This document shows positions 1-8,172 of a DNA stretch of 64,000 nt, in pieces; position 1 is the stretch's first letter; the number at the start of each line of letters is the position of its first letter. Made by a program: the position numbers and the translations under genes. Under the pieces are notes generated by a model. It saw only the letters and a list, made by a program, of their open reading frames with translations, made no database searches and was not told the DNA's origin. Origin of the DNA: DAOUJH01 sp965248955 (GTDB taxonomy: Bacteria; Chloroflexota; Dehalococcoidia; Lucifugimonadales; QGNO01). The stretch spans positions 310,001 to 374,000 of the forward strand of contig OZ252212.1 of NCBI GenBank assembly GCA_965248955.1. Direction: 5' to 3'.

Positions 1-2
1 GC

Positions 3-632
3 AATCCCAAGCCCTGTCCTCTCATCGAAGTCGTGGAGACCGGCAGCGTGGAGCCCTCCATTACCGCACCCGGCGCCGACATCCGCACCGACCTGCCAAA
101 GTACCGCGTCTACAGGGACGGCGTGCTGGAGCAGGAAACGGAGAATGTCCTGGACGTCTGGCGCGACGACCTCGTTTCTTTCCTCATCGGCTGCAGCTTC
201 ACCTTCGAGACGGCGCTGCTGGCGGCGGGAATCCCCATGCGGCACATAGAAGAGAACAGCAACGTGTCAATGTACACCACCAACATGCCAACAGTGCCCG
301 CGGGTCAGTTCTCCGGCCCCACGGTGGTATCCATGCGCCCCATTGGCCGGGAAAAGGTGGTGAAGGCCGTGCAGGTGACGTCCCGCTTCCCCAATACACA
401 CGGCGCACCTCTGCACGTCGGCGACCCGGCATCGATAGGCATCGATGACCTTCAGAAGCCGGACTACGGAGACGTTGTGCCATTCCAATCGGGCGAGGTG
501 CCCGTTTTCTGGGCATGCGGCGTTACCCCTCAGGCCGTGGCTATGCAGTCCAAGACACCCTTCATGATTACCCACTCGCCGGGGCACATGTTCATCACGG
601 ACGTCCGTGACGAAGACCTGGCCGTTCTCTGA
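3..632 (+). CDS. D-glutamate cyclase-type hydro-lyase, DUF1445 half (5-prime end outside window)
   Basis: The reading frame is open from the first bases of the window, so the true start lies upstream; a GTG at 33 is only an internal codon. The roughly 210 visible residues match the C-terminal three quarters of the DUF1445/UPF0317 (YcsI-like) family, whose members are usually about 260 residues. Recognisable parts are the segment near VSFLIGCSFTFE, the NNMPTVPAGQF-like stretch, the VTSRFPNTHGAP segment and the terminal ITHSPGHMFITD block. In mammalian DGLUCY this domain is fused to the domain encoded by the next gene, 39 bases downstream on the same strand. By that comparison the pair probably handles D-glutamate or 5-oxo-D-proline, or a related hydroxy/amino acid. 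The function is inferred from family and context. Confidence 0.85.
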   Translation, partial: NPKPCPLIEVVETGSVEPSITAPGADIRTDLPKYRVYRDGVLEQETENVLDVWRDDLVSFLIGCSFTFETALLAAGIPMRHIEENSNVSMYTTNMPTVPAGQFSGPTVVSMRPIGREKVVKAVQVTSRFPNTHGAPLHVGDPASIGIDDLQKPDYGDVVPFQSGEVPVFWACGVTPQAVAMQSKTPFMITHSPGHMFITDVRDEDLAVL

Positions 633-671
633 TTAGACAAATACCGCACACCGCAAATTGGGAGGGCAACC

Positions 672-1523
672 GTGTCAGCTATAGAAGACATCATCCTTGA
701 CCGTGACCAGAGAGGCATATCCAAGCTGCGTGGATACCTCCCCGAAGACTACTGCGAAGACGCGGCCCAGCTGGTCCTGCGCAACCCGGGACGCGCCTTC
801 GTCATCAGCGGCTTTTTCATAATAGGAGCCATGGCGTCGGAGACCGACGGCCCACCCGGCGCTTATTTCATCGGCAAAGCGCTGCAACAGCTGGGTTACG
901 ACGTCACCCACATTACCGACGAGTTCAGCTCGTCTCTCTACAACTGCCTTTCAGACGTGGGCGAAGTGGTCGAATTCCCCGTTACGGACGACGACTCCAG
1001 CCGGAGGTTTGCCCGGGAGCTCCTGGGCGACTTGAAGCCGTCGATCGTCATATCCACCGAACGCTGCGGCGTGACTCAAAACGGCGAATATCTGAACATG
1101 CGGGGCATAGACATCTCGCAGTACAATGCCAGGGCGGACCATCTTGTGCTCGGCCACAACGCCACCGTGGGCATAGGAGACGGCGGCAACGAGATAGGCA
1201 TGGGCAAGCTGGCCGAACATATCCCCGCCATCGATACCTTACCCAAGCAGCCCACCGTAGTTCCCACCGACAAGCTAATCCTGGCCAGCGTCTCCAACTG
1301 GGGCGCTTCCGGTCTGATAGCAGGCCTCTCCATGCAGTCGAAGCAGAATCTACTGCCCTCGCCGGAGGAAGAAGAAGCGGTCGTCAAACAGATGGTCGAC
1401 GCGGGTGCCGTGGACGGCTTCAAAGTGGAAAGAGCCTACGCCGTGGACGGATTCCCCTTGGAAGAGAACCGTAAAACGCTGGAACGCCTCCACGATCATT
1501 TGATGCAACACGGCGTCTCCTAG
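672..1523 (+). CDS. D-glutamate cyclase C-terminal domain protein (DUF4392-like)
   Basis: A 283-residue protein starting at GTG 672, with the purine-rich GGGAGGG ribosome-binding site about 6 bases upstream. It resembles the DUF4392 / D-glutamate cyclase C-terminal domain: a GFFI segment near residue 50, the ISTERCG segment in the middle, and a glycine-rich GIGDGGNEIGMG motif near residue 165. In animal DGLUCY this domain sits C-terminal to a DUF1445 domain. Here the DUF1445 domain is the separate gene just upstream, so the pair looks like a split version co-transcribed as an operon. It is likely a cytosolic enzyme converting D-glutamate to 5-oxo-D-proline, or a related lyase. The chemistry is inferred from the family. 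Confidence 0.8.
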   Translation: MSAIEDIILDRDQRGISKLRGYLPEDYCEDAAQLVLRNPGRAFVISGFFIIGAMASETDGPPGAYFIGKALQQLGYDVTHITDEFSSSLYNCLSDVGEVVEFPVTDDDSSRRFARELLGDLKPSIVISTERCGVTQNGEYLNMRGIDISQYNARADHLVLGHNATVGIGDGGNEIGMGKLAEHIPAIDTLPKQPTVVPTDKLILASVSNWGASGLIAGLSMQSKQNLLPSPEEEEAVVKQMVDAGAVDGFKVERAYAVDGFPLEENRKTLERLHDHLMQHGVS

Positions 1524-1557
1524 CCGCGCATCCATTCATCCCTGCGCCCCCTCACCG

Positions 1558-2568
1558 TCATGCCCGCGCAGGCGGGCAGGTGGATTCACATTTCAAGTGC
1601 AACACTCTATCCAAAAATATCTCTGCCGGAGTCCTATAATCGAGACACTTGCGGGGGGTATTATTGTAGGCCTGAATCATTTGCGTAAACCGTTTTTGAG
1701 GCAACGCTGCCAAGTCCGTTTTGCGGGGCAGGGTCCGCCGCAGCCGACCGATGGCGTTCTCTACCCCACCCTTCTGCCAGGGAGAGTAAGTATCGCAGAA
1801 AAAGGTCTCTATACCCAGATCGTGGAGTTGGTAATGGAGTGCGAACTCGGTCCCGTTGTCGAAGGTGACCGTCCGTCGCCATTCGGGGGGAAACTGACCC
1901 AACACTTGGGACATGGCGGAGGCGATGGGGACGGATGCCTTGCCAGGAGGTCTGACCGCTATGAGGATGCGGGAGTGGCGTTCGTGCATGGTAAGCACGG
2001 CATGGCCATAGGCCCTGAACAGCATTAGGTCGGCCTCCCAGTGACCAGGAGTGCGGCGGTCAGCAGCGCTCTGCGGGCGCTCGGTGATGGGACGACGCTT
2101 AGCCATGAAGGAAGCAGCGCTGCCGCCTTTGTGGCCTCTCCAACCACGCTTGGACTTAGCTCGGGGCAGGTAGTGGCGCTAACTGTAGTCCTTCTTACGA
2201 GCAATCTGGCCGTAGATGAACCTGTAGATGCTCTCGTGGGAGATGACTGTACTGCCTGACTCCATAGCCATCCGTCCCGCCACCTGCTCCGGTGACCAGC
2301 CCTGCTTGAGTCCAGAGAGCACCTTATCCCGCAGCGCCTCATCTCGCTCCAGTCGAGAACCACGCCAACGCCGGCCATGGGCTTGCTGGTTCGCATACCT
2401 GGGCTGGTATCCCTGAGTTCTTGAACCATTGCGCTTCAGCTCACGAGCCACTGTCGATGGCGAGCGATCCAGACTTGCCGCGATTTGGCTGACCGAGTAT
2501 CCCGAGGCTTGTAGTCGGGCAATTTCACACCTCTCTTCAATGGTGACATGTCCATATCTTTTTCCCAT
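1558..2568 (-). pseudogene. IS30-family transposase with internal amber codon
   Basis: Read from 2568 to 1558 this is the same 336-codon transposase as the intact copies, except that codon 130 (TGG, Trp) is TAG at 2181-2179. The frame is otherwise open. The N-terminal part keeps the helix-turn-helix region (EERCEIARLQASGYSVSQIA), and the C-terminal part keeps the DDE residues corresponding to D180, D237 and E270. A product restarting at an internal ATG (2106) would hold the catalytic core without the DNA-binding domain. The last codons lie outside the element in target DNA. Several silent or conservative differences from copies 2 and 3 suggest this is the oldest insertion. Confidence 0.9.
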
Positions 2569-2610
2569 GACAACACCTTAACCAAGTGTTGCACTTCGTT
2601 TGTGAGTTTA
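1579..2610 (-). mobile_element. IS30-family element, copy 1 (1032 bp)
   Basis: Comparison with the copies at 17971 and 24467 fixes the limits: the left end starts GGTGGATTCAC and the right end finishes GTGAGTTTA. The imperfect terminal inverted repeats share the core AAGTGCAACACT. A GGGCA direct repeat flanks the element (1574-1578 and 2611-2615). Removing the element and one repeat restores an intact CCCGCGCAGGCGGG-type intergenic palindrome, so the insertion hit a dispersed repeat. The right-hand flank (CATCCACGGGG) continues that repeat. The transposase gene inside carries a nonsense codon, so this copy is probably immobile unless complemented. Confidence 0.92.
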
Positions 2611-2945
2611 GGGCATCCACGGGGCCGCTCATCCTGAGCGTCGAAGGCATGAGCGGTGGCTGGGAACGTTCCTCGACCCAGCAGATGCTTCATACCCTCG
2701 CACTGTCATTCTGAGCGACAGAGAAGAATCCCAAGCCCTCACAAGCCAGCCCCTTCCCCTGCCCCATGTCCGTATGTCCGCGTATTTCCACACCCGAACG
2801 ACTACAAACGCTTGACACTGAGGCAAGCTCAATGCTAGCATTCCAACGGAGTTTGCCGTCCGCCCTGTGAAGGAAGGGGAAACTCTTGCTTGCCATTTTA
2901 GTAATCATTCATATTAGTGGGTCCAACCCCCGGAGGTAGCCTGCA
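2611..2945. repeat. Intergenic stretch with dispersed repeats
   Basis: No gene is supported here. The stretch holds the remaining arm of the palindrome hit by the IS (2611-2625), a CGCTCATCCTGAG...GAAGGCATGAGCGG hairpin repeat (about 2626-2662), and a GTCATTCTGAGC...GAAGAATCCC repeat (about 2704-2735). The last 100 bases are AT-richer and probably carry the promoter of the gene at 2946, but no convincing -35/-10 pair can be assigned. Confidence 0.6.
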
Positions 2946-3854
2946 ATGGTGCTAGCCAAAAAGCGAATCCCCCTACTGGCAGTAGGAATCGTCCTGTTTC
3001 TTAGCCTACTCTTCACACTCTACGGCCTGCAAAGGGTCAATGCCCAAACGCCTCCTGACATCAGTTGGGACCAGGCGTTGGATTCCAAGGGAAACACGGT
3101 AGACCTGTGGGTGACAATGGTCCTCACTGTCAAAGGAGATGCAGAAACAGTCGAAATAAGCGTTGGCGGCATAACACAGACCGTGGATGCTCCCGATGAA
3201 GGCCTCATCACCGCCGTCAAGGTGTCTGACTTTGCGGCTGCACTAGACGATGACGGCATTCTACAAGATCCCAATGTCACACTGAAGGTTCTGGACTCCG
3301 CCGATACGGCGTTGGTCACTTCGAGTGCGCCGGAAGGCGCCGCAGACCTGGTTCCAAGCGACCTGGGATGGAAGTACGAGCTACGGGGCAACCAAGCGCG
3401 AGTCCAGGTCAAGCTGCCCGAAGGCGGCGTTTCCGGCACCCAGGTGGACTCCATCAAGGTGTACCCTGTCTATGATCCGCGCCTGCGAGGCGACCACACT
3501 GCTATAGCGACCCTCAATGCTAATGACCCGCTGCCTACCGACAGGATTTTGAACCTGGTCGTGAGCAATCTTAGAGCGGATCCGGCTGGGTTCAGGCTTC
3601 TCTTCCTTGATGGCACCGGCAACTTGTTAACCCTCAATGAGGGGACAGGTATCAATGAGGCTGTGATGGTCGGTCTTCCTGAACATCCCGCGCCCCCGCC
3701 CGAGCGTCCTGATAGACCTGCTCCTCCCCCGGAACCCCCGCCTGCCGGCGACTTTTCGCCAGGCTCAGGTGCACTCATTGCCATGATGCTGGCGGGACTC
3801 CTCTTGGTGGTGGCAGGCGGCGCTTACGTACTGCAAACGAGGCGAACCAGGTAG
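2946..3854 (+). CDS. Secreted, C-terminally membrane-anchored protein of unknown function
   Basis: A 302-residue protein with ATG 2946 and GGAGG about 7 bases upstream. It begins with basic residues and a hydrophobic segment (residues about 8-27) followed by a signal-peptidase-like NAQT site. The body (about 35-230) is Thr/Val/Asp-rich and looks like beta-sandwich extracellular domains. A proline-rich linker (about 240-262, PPPERP/PPPEPPP) leads to a C-terminal transmembrane segment (about 275-295) ending in TRRTR. The layout is that of a surface protein held by a C-terminal anchor with a basic stop-transfer tail. No enzymatic motif is visible and I do not recognise the family. It is separated by 26 bases from ispH and may be read with it. 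Confidence 0.75.
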   Translation: MVLAKKRIPLLAVGIVLFLSLLFTLYGLQRVNAQTPPDISWDQALDSKGNTVDLWVTMVLTVKGDAETVEISVGGITQTVDAPDEGLITAVKVSDFAAALDDDGILQDPNVTLKVLDSADTALVTSSAPEGAADLVPSDLGWKYELRGNQARVQVKLPEGGVSGTQVDSIKVYPVYDPRLRGDHTAIATLNANDPLPTDRILNLVVSNLRADPAGFRLLFLDGTGNLLTLNEGTGINEAVMVGLPEHPAPPPERPDRPAPPPEPPPAGDFSPGSGALIAMMLAGLLLVVAGGAYVLQTRRTR

Positions 3855-3880
3855 TTGAAGCAAAGCCGGCACTCTGAACG

Positions 3881-4831
3881 GTGGGAGAGAGGCCGACCAT
3901 AGAAGTCTTGCTCAGCTCACCCAGAGGGTTTTGTGCGGGCGTCGTCCGTGCTATTGACGTGGTAGAGCTATGCCTGGAACGTTTCCAGCCTCCCGTTTAC
4001 GTTCGACACGAGATCGTGCACAACTCTCACGTCGTCGACGATTTGCGGGACAAAGGGGCCGTCTTCGTGGAAGACATCGACGATATCCCCGAGGGCAGTG
4101 TCGTGGTCTTTTCCGCACACGGCGTCTCCCCTTCCGTCTGGCAGCAGGCCCAAGCCAGGGGATTGAACGTCATAGACGCCACCTGCCCGCTGGTCACCAA
4201 GGTCCATCTGGAAGCCCAGAAGTACGCGCGTGAAGGTTATACCATAATCCTCATAGGCCACCGCGAACACGTCGAAATCGCCGGCACGCTGGGCCAAGCC
4301 CCCGAAAGCACTATCCTCATAGAAACGGCTGAAGAGGCGGCCGAGGTCCGGGTTGGAAACCCCGACAGGGTGGTGGCTCTAACTCAGACCACTCTGAGCA
4401 TGGACGACACGGAAGAGGTCATAGGCGTCCTCAAAGAGAGATTCCCCGCCCTGCTAACTCGCAACGACATCTGCTACGCCACTACCAACAGGCAGAATGC
4501 CCTCAAGGCCATAGCGCCTGACGTTGAACTGGTCCTGGTTGTAGGAGCACAGAACAGCTCCAATAGCAACCGGCTGCGGGAAACCGCCGAGGCCGCCGGA
4601 AGACCGGCTTATCTCATCAACAGCCCCTCCGACATAGATGATGCCTGGCTGGAAGGCGTGCAAAGCGTGGGCATTACTTCCGGCGCTTCAACGCCGGAAT
4701 GGCTGGTGGGAGCCGTAGTGGATAGACTGAAGCCCTGGAACGTTCGCACAACGTCCATAGCAGAGGAGAACTTCACGTTCGTGCTGCCCAAACAACTGCG
4801 AGAAGAGACTACGCCTGAGACGAGGAGATGA
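3881..4831 (+). CDS. ispH: 4-hydroxy-3-methylbut-2-enyl diphosphate reductase
   Basis: This is the last enzyme of the MEP isoprenoid pathway: it reduces HMBPP to IPP and DMAPP with a [4Fe-4S] cluster. The three cluster cysteines are C18 (RGFCAGV), C102 (DATCPLV) and C198 (DICYATTNRQ). The substrate-pocket histidines are present at H47, H80 and H130, the catalytic acid corresponds to E132 (HVEIAGT), and the QNSSNSNRL block is intact. The protein is 316 residues, normal for IspH. The GTG start at 3881 lacks a strong ribosome-binding site. Its stop overlaps the ATG of the queF remnant (ATGA), a sign of an operon with queF and the downstream phosphatase. Confidence 0.96.
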   Translation: MGERPTIEVLLSSPRGFCAGVVRAIDVVELCLERFQPPVYVRHEIVHNSHVVDDLRDKGAVFVEDIDDIPEGSVVVFSAHGVSPSVWQQAQARGLNVIDATCPLVTKVHLEAQKYAREGYTIILIGHREHVEIAGTLGQAPESTILIETAEEAAEVRVGNPDRVVALTQTTLSMDDTEEVIGVLKERFPALLTRNDICYATTNRQNALKAIAPDVELVLVVGAQNSSNSNRLRETAEAAGRPAYLINSPSDIDDAWLEGVQSVGITSGASTPEWLVGAVVDRLKPWNVRTTSIAEENFTFVLPKQLREETTPETRR

Positions 4832-5088
4832 TGCTCACGGACAAATACACGTCACGAAGATACGACGTTCAGGACACTACCAACATAGATACGGAAGTGC
4901 TGGAACACATACCTTTCGACTACCCCGCTTCAGCCAGCGACGTAACCTATCAGACCGGCGAGTTCACCTCGGTATGTCCCTGGACGGGCCTGCCCGATTT
5001 TGCACGCCTGGCCATGACCGTGGAAGCCTGGTATAACGACCGTGGCGGTATCAGCGCCCCCGTCAAAGCCGGCTACCCGGCGTCTTAG
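4828..5088 (+). pseudogene. queF: NADPH-dependent preQ0 reductase with internal in-frame deletion
   Basis: The N-terminal half carries the QueF signature GEFTSVCPWTGLPDFA with the nucleophilic Cys and the following Asp. The C-terminal piece carries VEAWYNDRGGIS, which normally lies about 55-60 residues further on. The middle of the enzyme, which includes the KSLK-type stretch and the substrate- and NADPH-contacting Glu, is absent. The product is 86 residues instead of about 140-165. The frame is kept across the join (around PDFA-RLA-MTVEAW), so this is a clean internal deletion rather than a frameshift. Coupling to ispH by an ATGA overlap is intact. It is probably non-functional in queuosine synthesis; an assembly error cannot be excluded. 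Confidence 0.8.
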
Positions 5089-5089
5089 G

Positions 5090-5995
5090 ATGTCAGGCTC
5101 GGATACCCGTTCAGCTGAAATAGACCCCGACCTCCTATCCTCTATAGAAGAACACGCTGTCTCACTGGCCGCAAGCGCCGGCGAGTTGCTTCTGGAATAC
5201 TTCCACGGTGATCTGAAGGTTGAGTATAAGTCTGAAGGGGCAAGAAGCCCCGTCAGCGACGCCGACAAAGGCGCTGAAAAGCTCATCGTCGATGGGATCC
5301 GCAGCCGCTTTCCCAGTCACGGCATCCTCTCTGAAGAAACACCACCAGCGGAAGACTTGGACCGAACCTTTGTTTGGGTAATAGACCCTCTGGACGGCAC
5401 CACCAACTTCGTCAACGGATTGCCCGTCTTTGCCTCCTCCATTGGCGTGCTCCACCAGGGCAAACCCATCGCAGGGGCTATCTACGTCCCATCGCCAACC
5501 GCATCCGCCGGCCAGGTGTTTCATGCCCGTTGCGGAGGTGGCGCATTCGCCGGAGACACCCCCGTCCGCGTCTACGATAAGGCCAAGCCCATGCCCAACG
5601 GCCTCGTCACCATCCCCGCCGCTTTCCGTCGGCGATACACGATGGGCAAGGAGCTGAGAAGGCTCGGCGAGCCGCGCAACATCGGCAGCACCGCTTACGA
5701 GATGACGCTGGTGGCTTCCGGAGTCATGCATTACGCCGCTTTCGCCGCGCCGCACGCGTGGGACGTCGCCGCGGGAGTAGCAATTGTGCGAGAGGCTGGC
5801 GGCGAGGTAATGGCAAGAACATCGAATCGATGGCTGCCGCTCGAATCGCTCCCCGGCCGCGGGGAGACGGGTCACTCCATGGATGGAGACCTCTCCAAGT
5901 GGAGGGCCAGCCTGCTGGCGGGTAATCCCGCCATAGTCGCCATGCTCAGCGACAACCTCAAACCCGCCAAGCGCCTCTGGCTCTGGCCAAAGTAA
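5090..5995 (+). CDS. Inositol monophosphatase family phosphatase
   Basis: A 301-residue member of the IMPase/FBPase superfamily (Mg2+- and Li+-sensitive sugar or inositol phosphatases). Metal-binding motifs are clear: ILSEE at residues 79-83, IDPLDGTTNF at 98-107 (D99, D102), and AWDVAAG at 223-229 (D225). I chose the ATG at 5090, directly after the queF stop, over an in-frame GTG at 5042 because the extra 16 residues fall inside queF and look unlike the family. The substrate may be inositol-1-phosphate, fructose-1,6-bisphosphate or histidinol phosphate; the motifs do not decide. The 3-prime end of the gene is duplicated as a fragment near 7883-7951. Confidence 0.9.
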   Translation: MSGSDTRSAEIDPDLLSSIEEHAVSLAASAGELLLEYFHGDLKVEYKSEGARSPVSDADKGAEKLIVDGIRSRFPSHGILSEETPPAEDLDRTFVWVIDPLDGTTNFVNGLPVFASSIGVLHQGKPIAGAIYVPSPTASAGQVFHARCGGGAFAGDTPVRVYDKAKPMPNGLVTIPAAFRRRYTMGKELRRLGEPRNIGSTAYEMTLVASGVMHYAAFAAPHAWDVAAGVAIVREAGGEVMARTSNRWLPLESLPGRGETGHSMDGDLSKWRASLLAGNPAIVAMLSDNLKPAKRLWLWPK

Positions 5996-6237
5996 CCCCC
6001 TGCCCTATCTGCAAATACCCCCGCTCATGGTTACTCTGAGTTAGTTTCTTAGCTACGACTGCTTGTCAGACTAACCTGTCAAGTAGGACAATAAGACTGG
6101 GCCTGCCTAGTCCGCAATAGTAGCGGACCGGACAGGCGCTATTTGTGCTGAACACAATACATCTGCGTGGGTGTCATTGACCGTTAAGGACATGGCATGA
6201 GCACGGAGAAGAGGATATAGATGAGCGGAAAACCAAG
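5996..6237. other. Intergenic, no gene seen
   Basis: No supported coding region, RNA or dispersed repeat is visible between the phosphatase gene and the lipoprotein remnant. Base composition is AT-richer than in the flanking genes. Confidence 0.5.
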
Positions 6238-6327
6238 TTGGCTGTAGCCGTTGCATTTGTCTCCCTAGTGGTCGCGTTGGTAGCGTGCGATCCGGAACCC
6301 ACAGCCATGCCAACAGTGATATGTTGA
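6238..6327 (+). pseudogene. Lipoprotein signal-peptide remnant
   Basis: In one frame the bases encode a short peptide with a textbook lipoprotein signal: a hydrophobic run, then LVAC followed by DPEPTAMPT and a stop at 6325-6327. No ATG or GTG precedes it in frame before a TGA (TTG 6238 is the only candidate), and nothing resembling a mature domain follows. It resembles the start of the lipoprotein gene at 9184. I read it as a decayed or truncated lipoprotein gene; chance is possible. Confidence 0.35.
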
Positions 6328-6376
6328 TCAGGAGTATACATGGGTGCTCCATCAGCTGATTAAGAATAGTTGATTC

Positions 6377-6408
6377 CCAGGAGTATCGACCCTGGGTGAT
6401 ACTCCTGG
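6377..6408. terminator. Stem-loop between lipoprotein remnant and aldo/keto reductase
   Basis: A perfect 11-bp inverted repeat (CCAGGAGTATC / GATACTCCTGG) with a 10-base loop. It lies downstream of the decayed gene on the plus strand and downstream of the aldo/keto reductase on the minus strand. A clear T-run is missing, so it may be a bidirectional terminator or simply a structured repeat. Confidence 0.4.
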
Positions 6409-6498
6409 ACTACATCGGGTATCTGGTACCGCGTGAACTTACGAGTTCTCAAGCTGTGGGCTAATCATATATCCGACAAAATACTGGTTGTGGGATGA

Positions 6499-7440
6499 CT
6501 ACAGACTGTCCAGCCTCTCCATGATATCCAGAGGTAGCCTTAAGTCTACTGCTCGGGCGTTCTCCGCTATCTGTTCAGGCCTGCTGGAGCCCACGATTAT
6601 TGAATTGACGCCGGGTTTGTGCAATGTCCACGCCTGCGCAATCTGGGCCGGTGAATATCCCAGTTCGAAGGCGATGGAACTGAGTTCACTCACCATGCGG
6701 AAGGTCTGGTCATTCCACCAGCGTGTTTTGTCTTCCGCTGCGTGGCGGGACGCTAAGTGACTATCTTTGGGCGGCCCCGAGTGACGATCGTAAGTTCCCG
6801 TTAGCAGCCCGCCCATAAGAAGCAGGTACGGTATGATCCCCACTTTCTGGTCTAGGCATAGAGGCGCCATTTCCCGTTCGATGTCTCTTTCCTTCAGGTT
6901 GTAAAGCAGTTGAATAGACCCGAACCGTTCCAGGCCCAGGCTGTCGCTGACCCACAGGGCCTTAGTCAGATGCCAGGCCGCGAAGTTGGAGCACCCTATA
7001 TACCTGATCTTGCCCTGGCGCACCAGGTTATCTAGAGTGCGCAACGTCTCCTCTATGGGAGTATCGGGATCCCACCAGTGCACCTGATACAGGTCTATGT
7101 ATTCGGTGCTCAGACGCCGGAGGCTGCCCTCCACCGCTTCTATGAGGTGTTTGTGAGAAAGTCCTCTGTCGTTGACGCTCGGACCGGTAGTGGAGAATCC
7201 TTTGGTGCCAATGACAAGCTCATGCCGGTTGTGACGTTTGACCGCCTTTCCAACAACCTCCTCCGAGCGACCATCGTAGTACAGGTCAGCGGTATCGATA
7301 AAGTTGATACCGTTTTCAATTGCCGCATCTACCACAGAAATGGCGCGATCGTCGTCCACGTACTTCGCGCCGAACATGTTGGTGCCGAGACAGAGTCTGG
7401 ATACCCAAACGCCTGCGCGACCGATCCTGGCGTACTCCAT
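6499..7440 (-). CDS. Aldo/keto reductase
   Basis: A 313-residue NAD(P)H-dependent oxidoreductase with a TIM-barrel fold that reduces aldehydes or ketones of unknown identity. The catalytic tetrad is readable: D49 and Y54 in FIDTADLYY, K80 in IGTKG, and H121 in YQVHWWD. The C-terminal cofactor block (IIVGSSRPEQIAEN) is also present. I chose ATG 7440 because GGAGG lies 8 bases upstream; a longer frame to 7464 lacks such a site. It resembles the YhdN/IolS-type group with GCSNFAAWHL in the barrel. The gene stands alone, and its substrate cannot be inferred from the neighbours. Confidence 0.92.
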   Translation of the reverse strand: MEYARIGRAGVWVSRLCLGTNMFGAKYVDDDRAISVVDAAIENGINFIDTADLYYDGRSEEVVGKAVKRHNRHELVIGTKGFSTTGPSVNDRGLSHKHLIEAVEGSLRRLSTEYIDLYQVHWWDPDTPIEETLRTLDNLVRQGKIRYIGCSNFAAWHLTKALWVSDSLGLERFGSIQLLYNLKERDIEREMAPLCLDQKVGIIPYLLLMGGLLTGTYDRHSGPPKDSHLASRHAAEDKTRWWNDQTFRMVSELSSIAFELGYSPAQIAQAWTLHKPGVNSIIVGSSRPEQIAENARAVDLRLPLDIMERLDSL

Positions 7441-7882
7441 AACACACGCCTCCGCATGACACAAGAAGAAGCCTCGATGTTTGAAGGGACAATCACTTAA
7501 CTTATTGTGAGTGTACCCTTATTGCACAGTAGGGCTAACATACCAGGCTCAGAGCTTCCCAGCTCTCTCACATTATCTAGCATAAACACCCACCACGCAT
7601 CGTCATCATTCTACGATGGGGAGTGGGTACACTCATAGCCACTCTTGAACCTGAACCTTAATCACCTTCCATAGCTCTCCTTTCCAGTGCTATAAGACGG
7701 GAAGTTAAAGGACAAGTCTTGATTCCCAACATAACTTGACCAAAACCCCACTTTCTATTGCGACAAGCACCAGCCTTGGTTAGAGTAAGACAGTTTACAC
7801 GTAGTGGTGCTCTAAATAGATAATGTTGAGGGCGGGGGCTCACTTGGACCAATCAGTCACTACCGTCGGTAGGAAAACATCC
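7441..7882. other. Intergenic, no gene seen
   Basis: AT-richer sequence with no supported gene. The first bases hold the ribosome-binding site and presumably the promoter of the aldo/keto reductase on the minus strand. Confidence 0.5.
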
Positions 7883-7951
7883 CCCGCCATAGTAGCCCTC
7901 CTCAGCGATAACCTCAAACCCACCAAGCGCCTCTGGCTCTGGCCAAAGTAA
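7883..7951 (+). pseudogene. Duplicated 3-prime end of the inositol-monophosphatase-type gene
   Basis: About 69 bases almost identical to the last codons of the gene ending at 5995. Both encode the tail that ends NLKP(A/T)KRLWLWPK plus the TAA stop, with only a few substitutions. No other part of that gene is present upstream. It is a gene fragment left by a duplication or rearrangement, about 2 kb from its source. Confidence 0.85.
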
Positions 7952-8000
7952 CCGCAAACTCCATCCCCTTGCCCGCATGCCCGTCTGTCCGCTCCCCACT

Positions 8001-8065
8001 GTCATGCTGAGGAGTCGGTCAGTCCCCCCTGGCCTACAACCACTCACGCCGACGAAGCATCTCAG
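8001..8065. repeat. Dispersed repeat, GTCATGCTGAGGAGTCGG family
   Basis: One of at least seven copies in the window (others at about 17853, 19033, 19091, 25521, 32266 and 32396). The two ends are conserved (GTCATGCTGAGGAGTCGGT and CCGACGAAGCATCTCAG) and the middle 25-30 bases vary. The ends can pair as ATGCT/AGCAT and GTCGG/CCGAC, forming a hairpin with an internal loop. Confidence 0.75.
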
Positions 8066-8172
8066 GCCCCCTACCCGCAAACTCCGTCCGCATGCCCGTC
8101 TGTCCGTCTTGCTCTGCCATCGTGCGGGCGCTACTATTGTGCCATCACATCGTACCTTTCTGGAGGCATAGA

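Noticed and set aside
3470..3496. DPRLRGD peptide in the secreted protein at 2946, resembling a translated piece of the palindromic repeat
   Set aside because: Only about eight contiguous bases match the repeat, so chance cannot be excluded.
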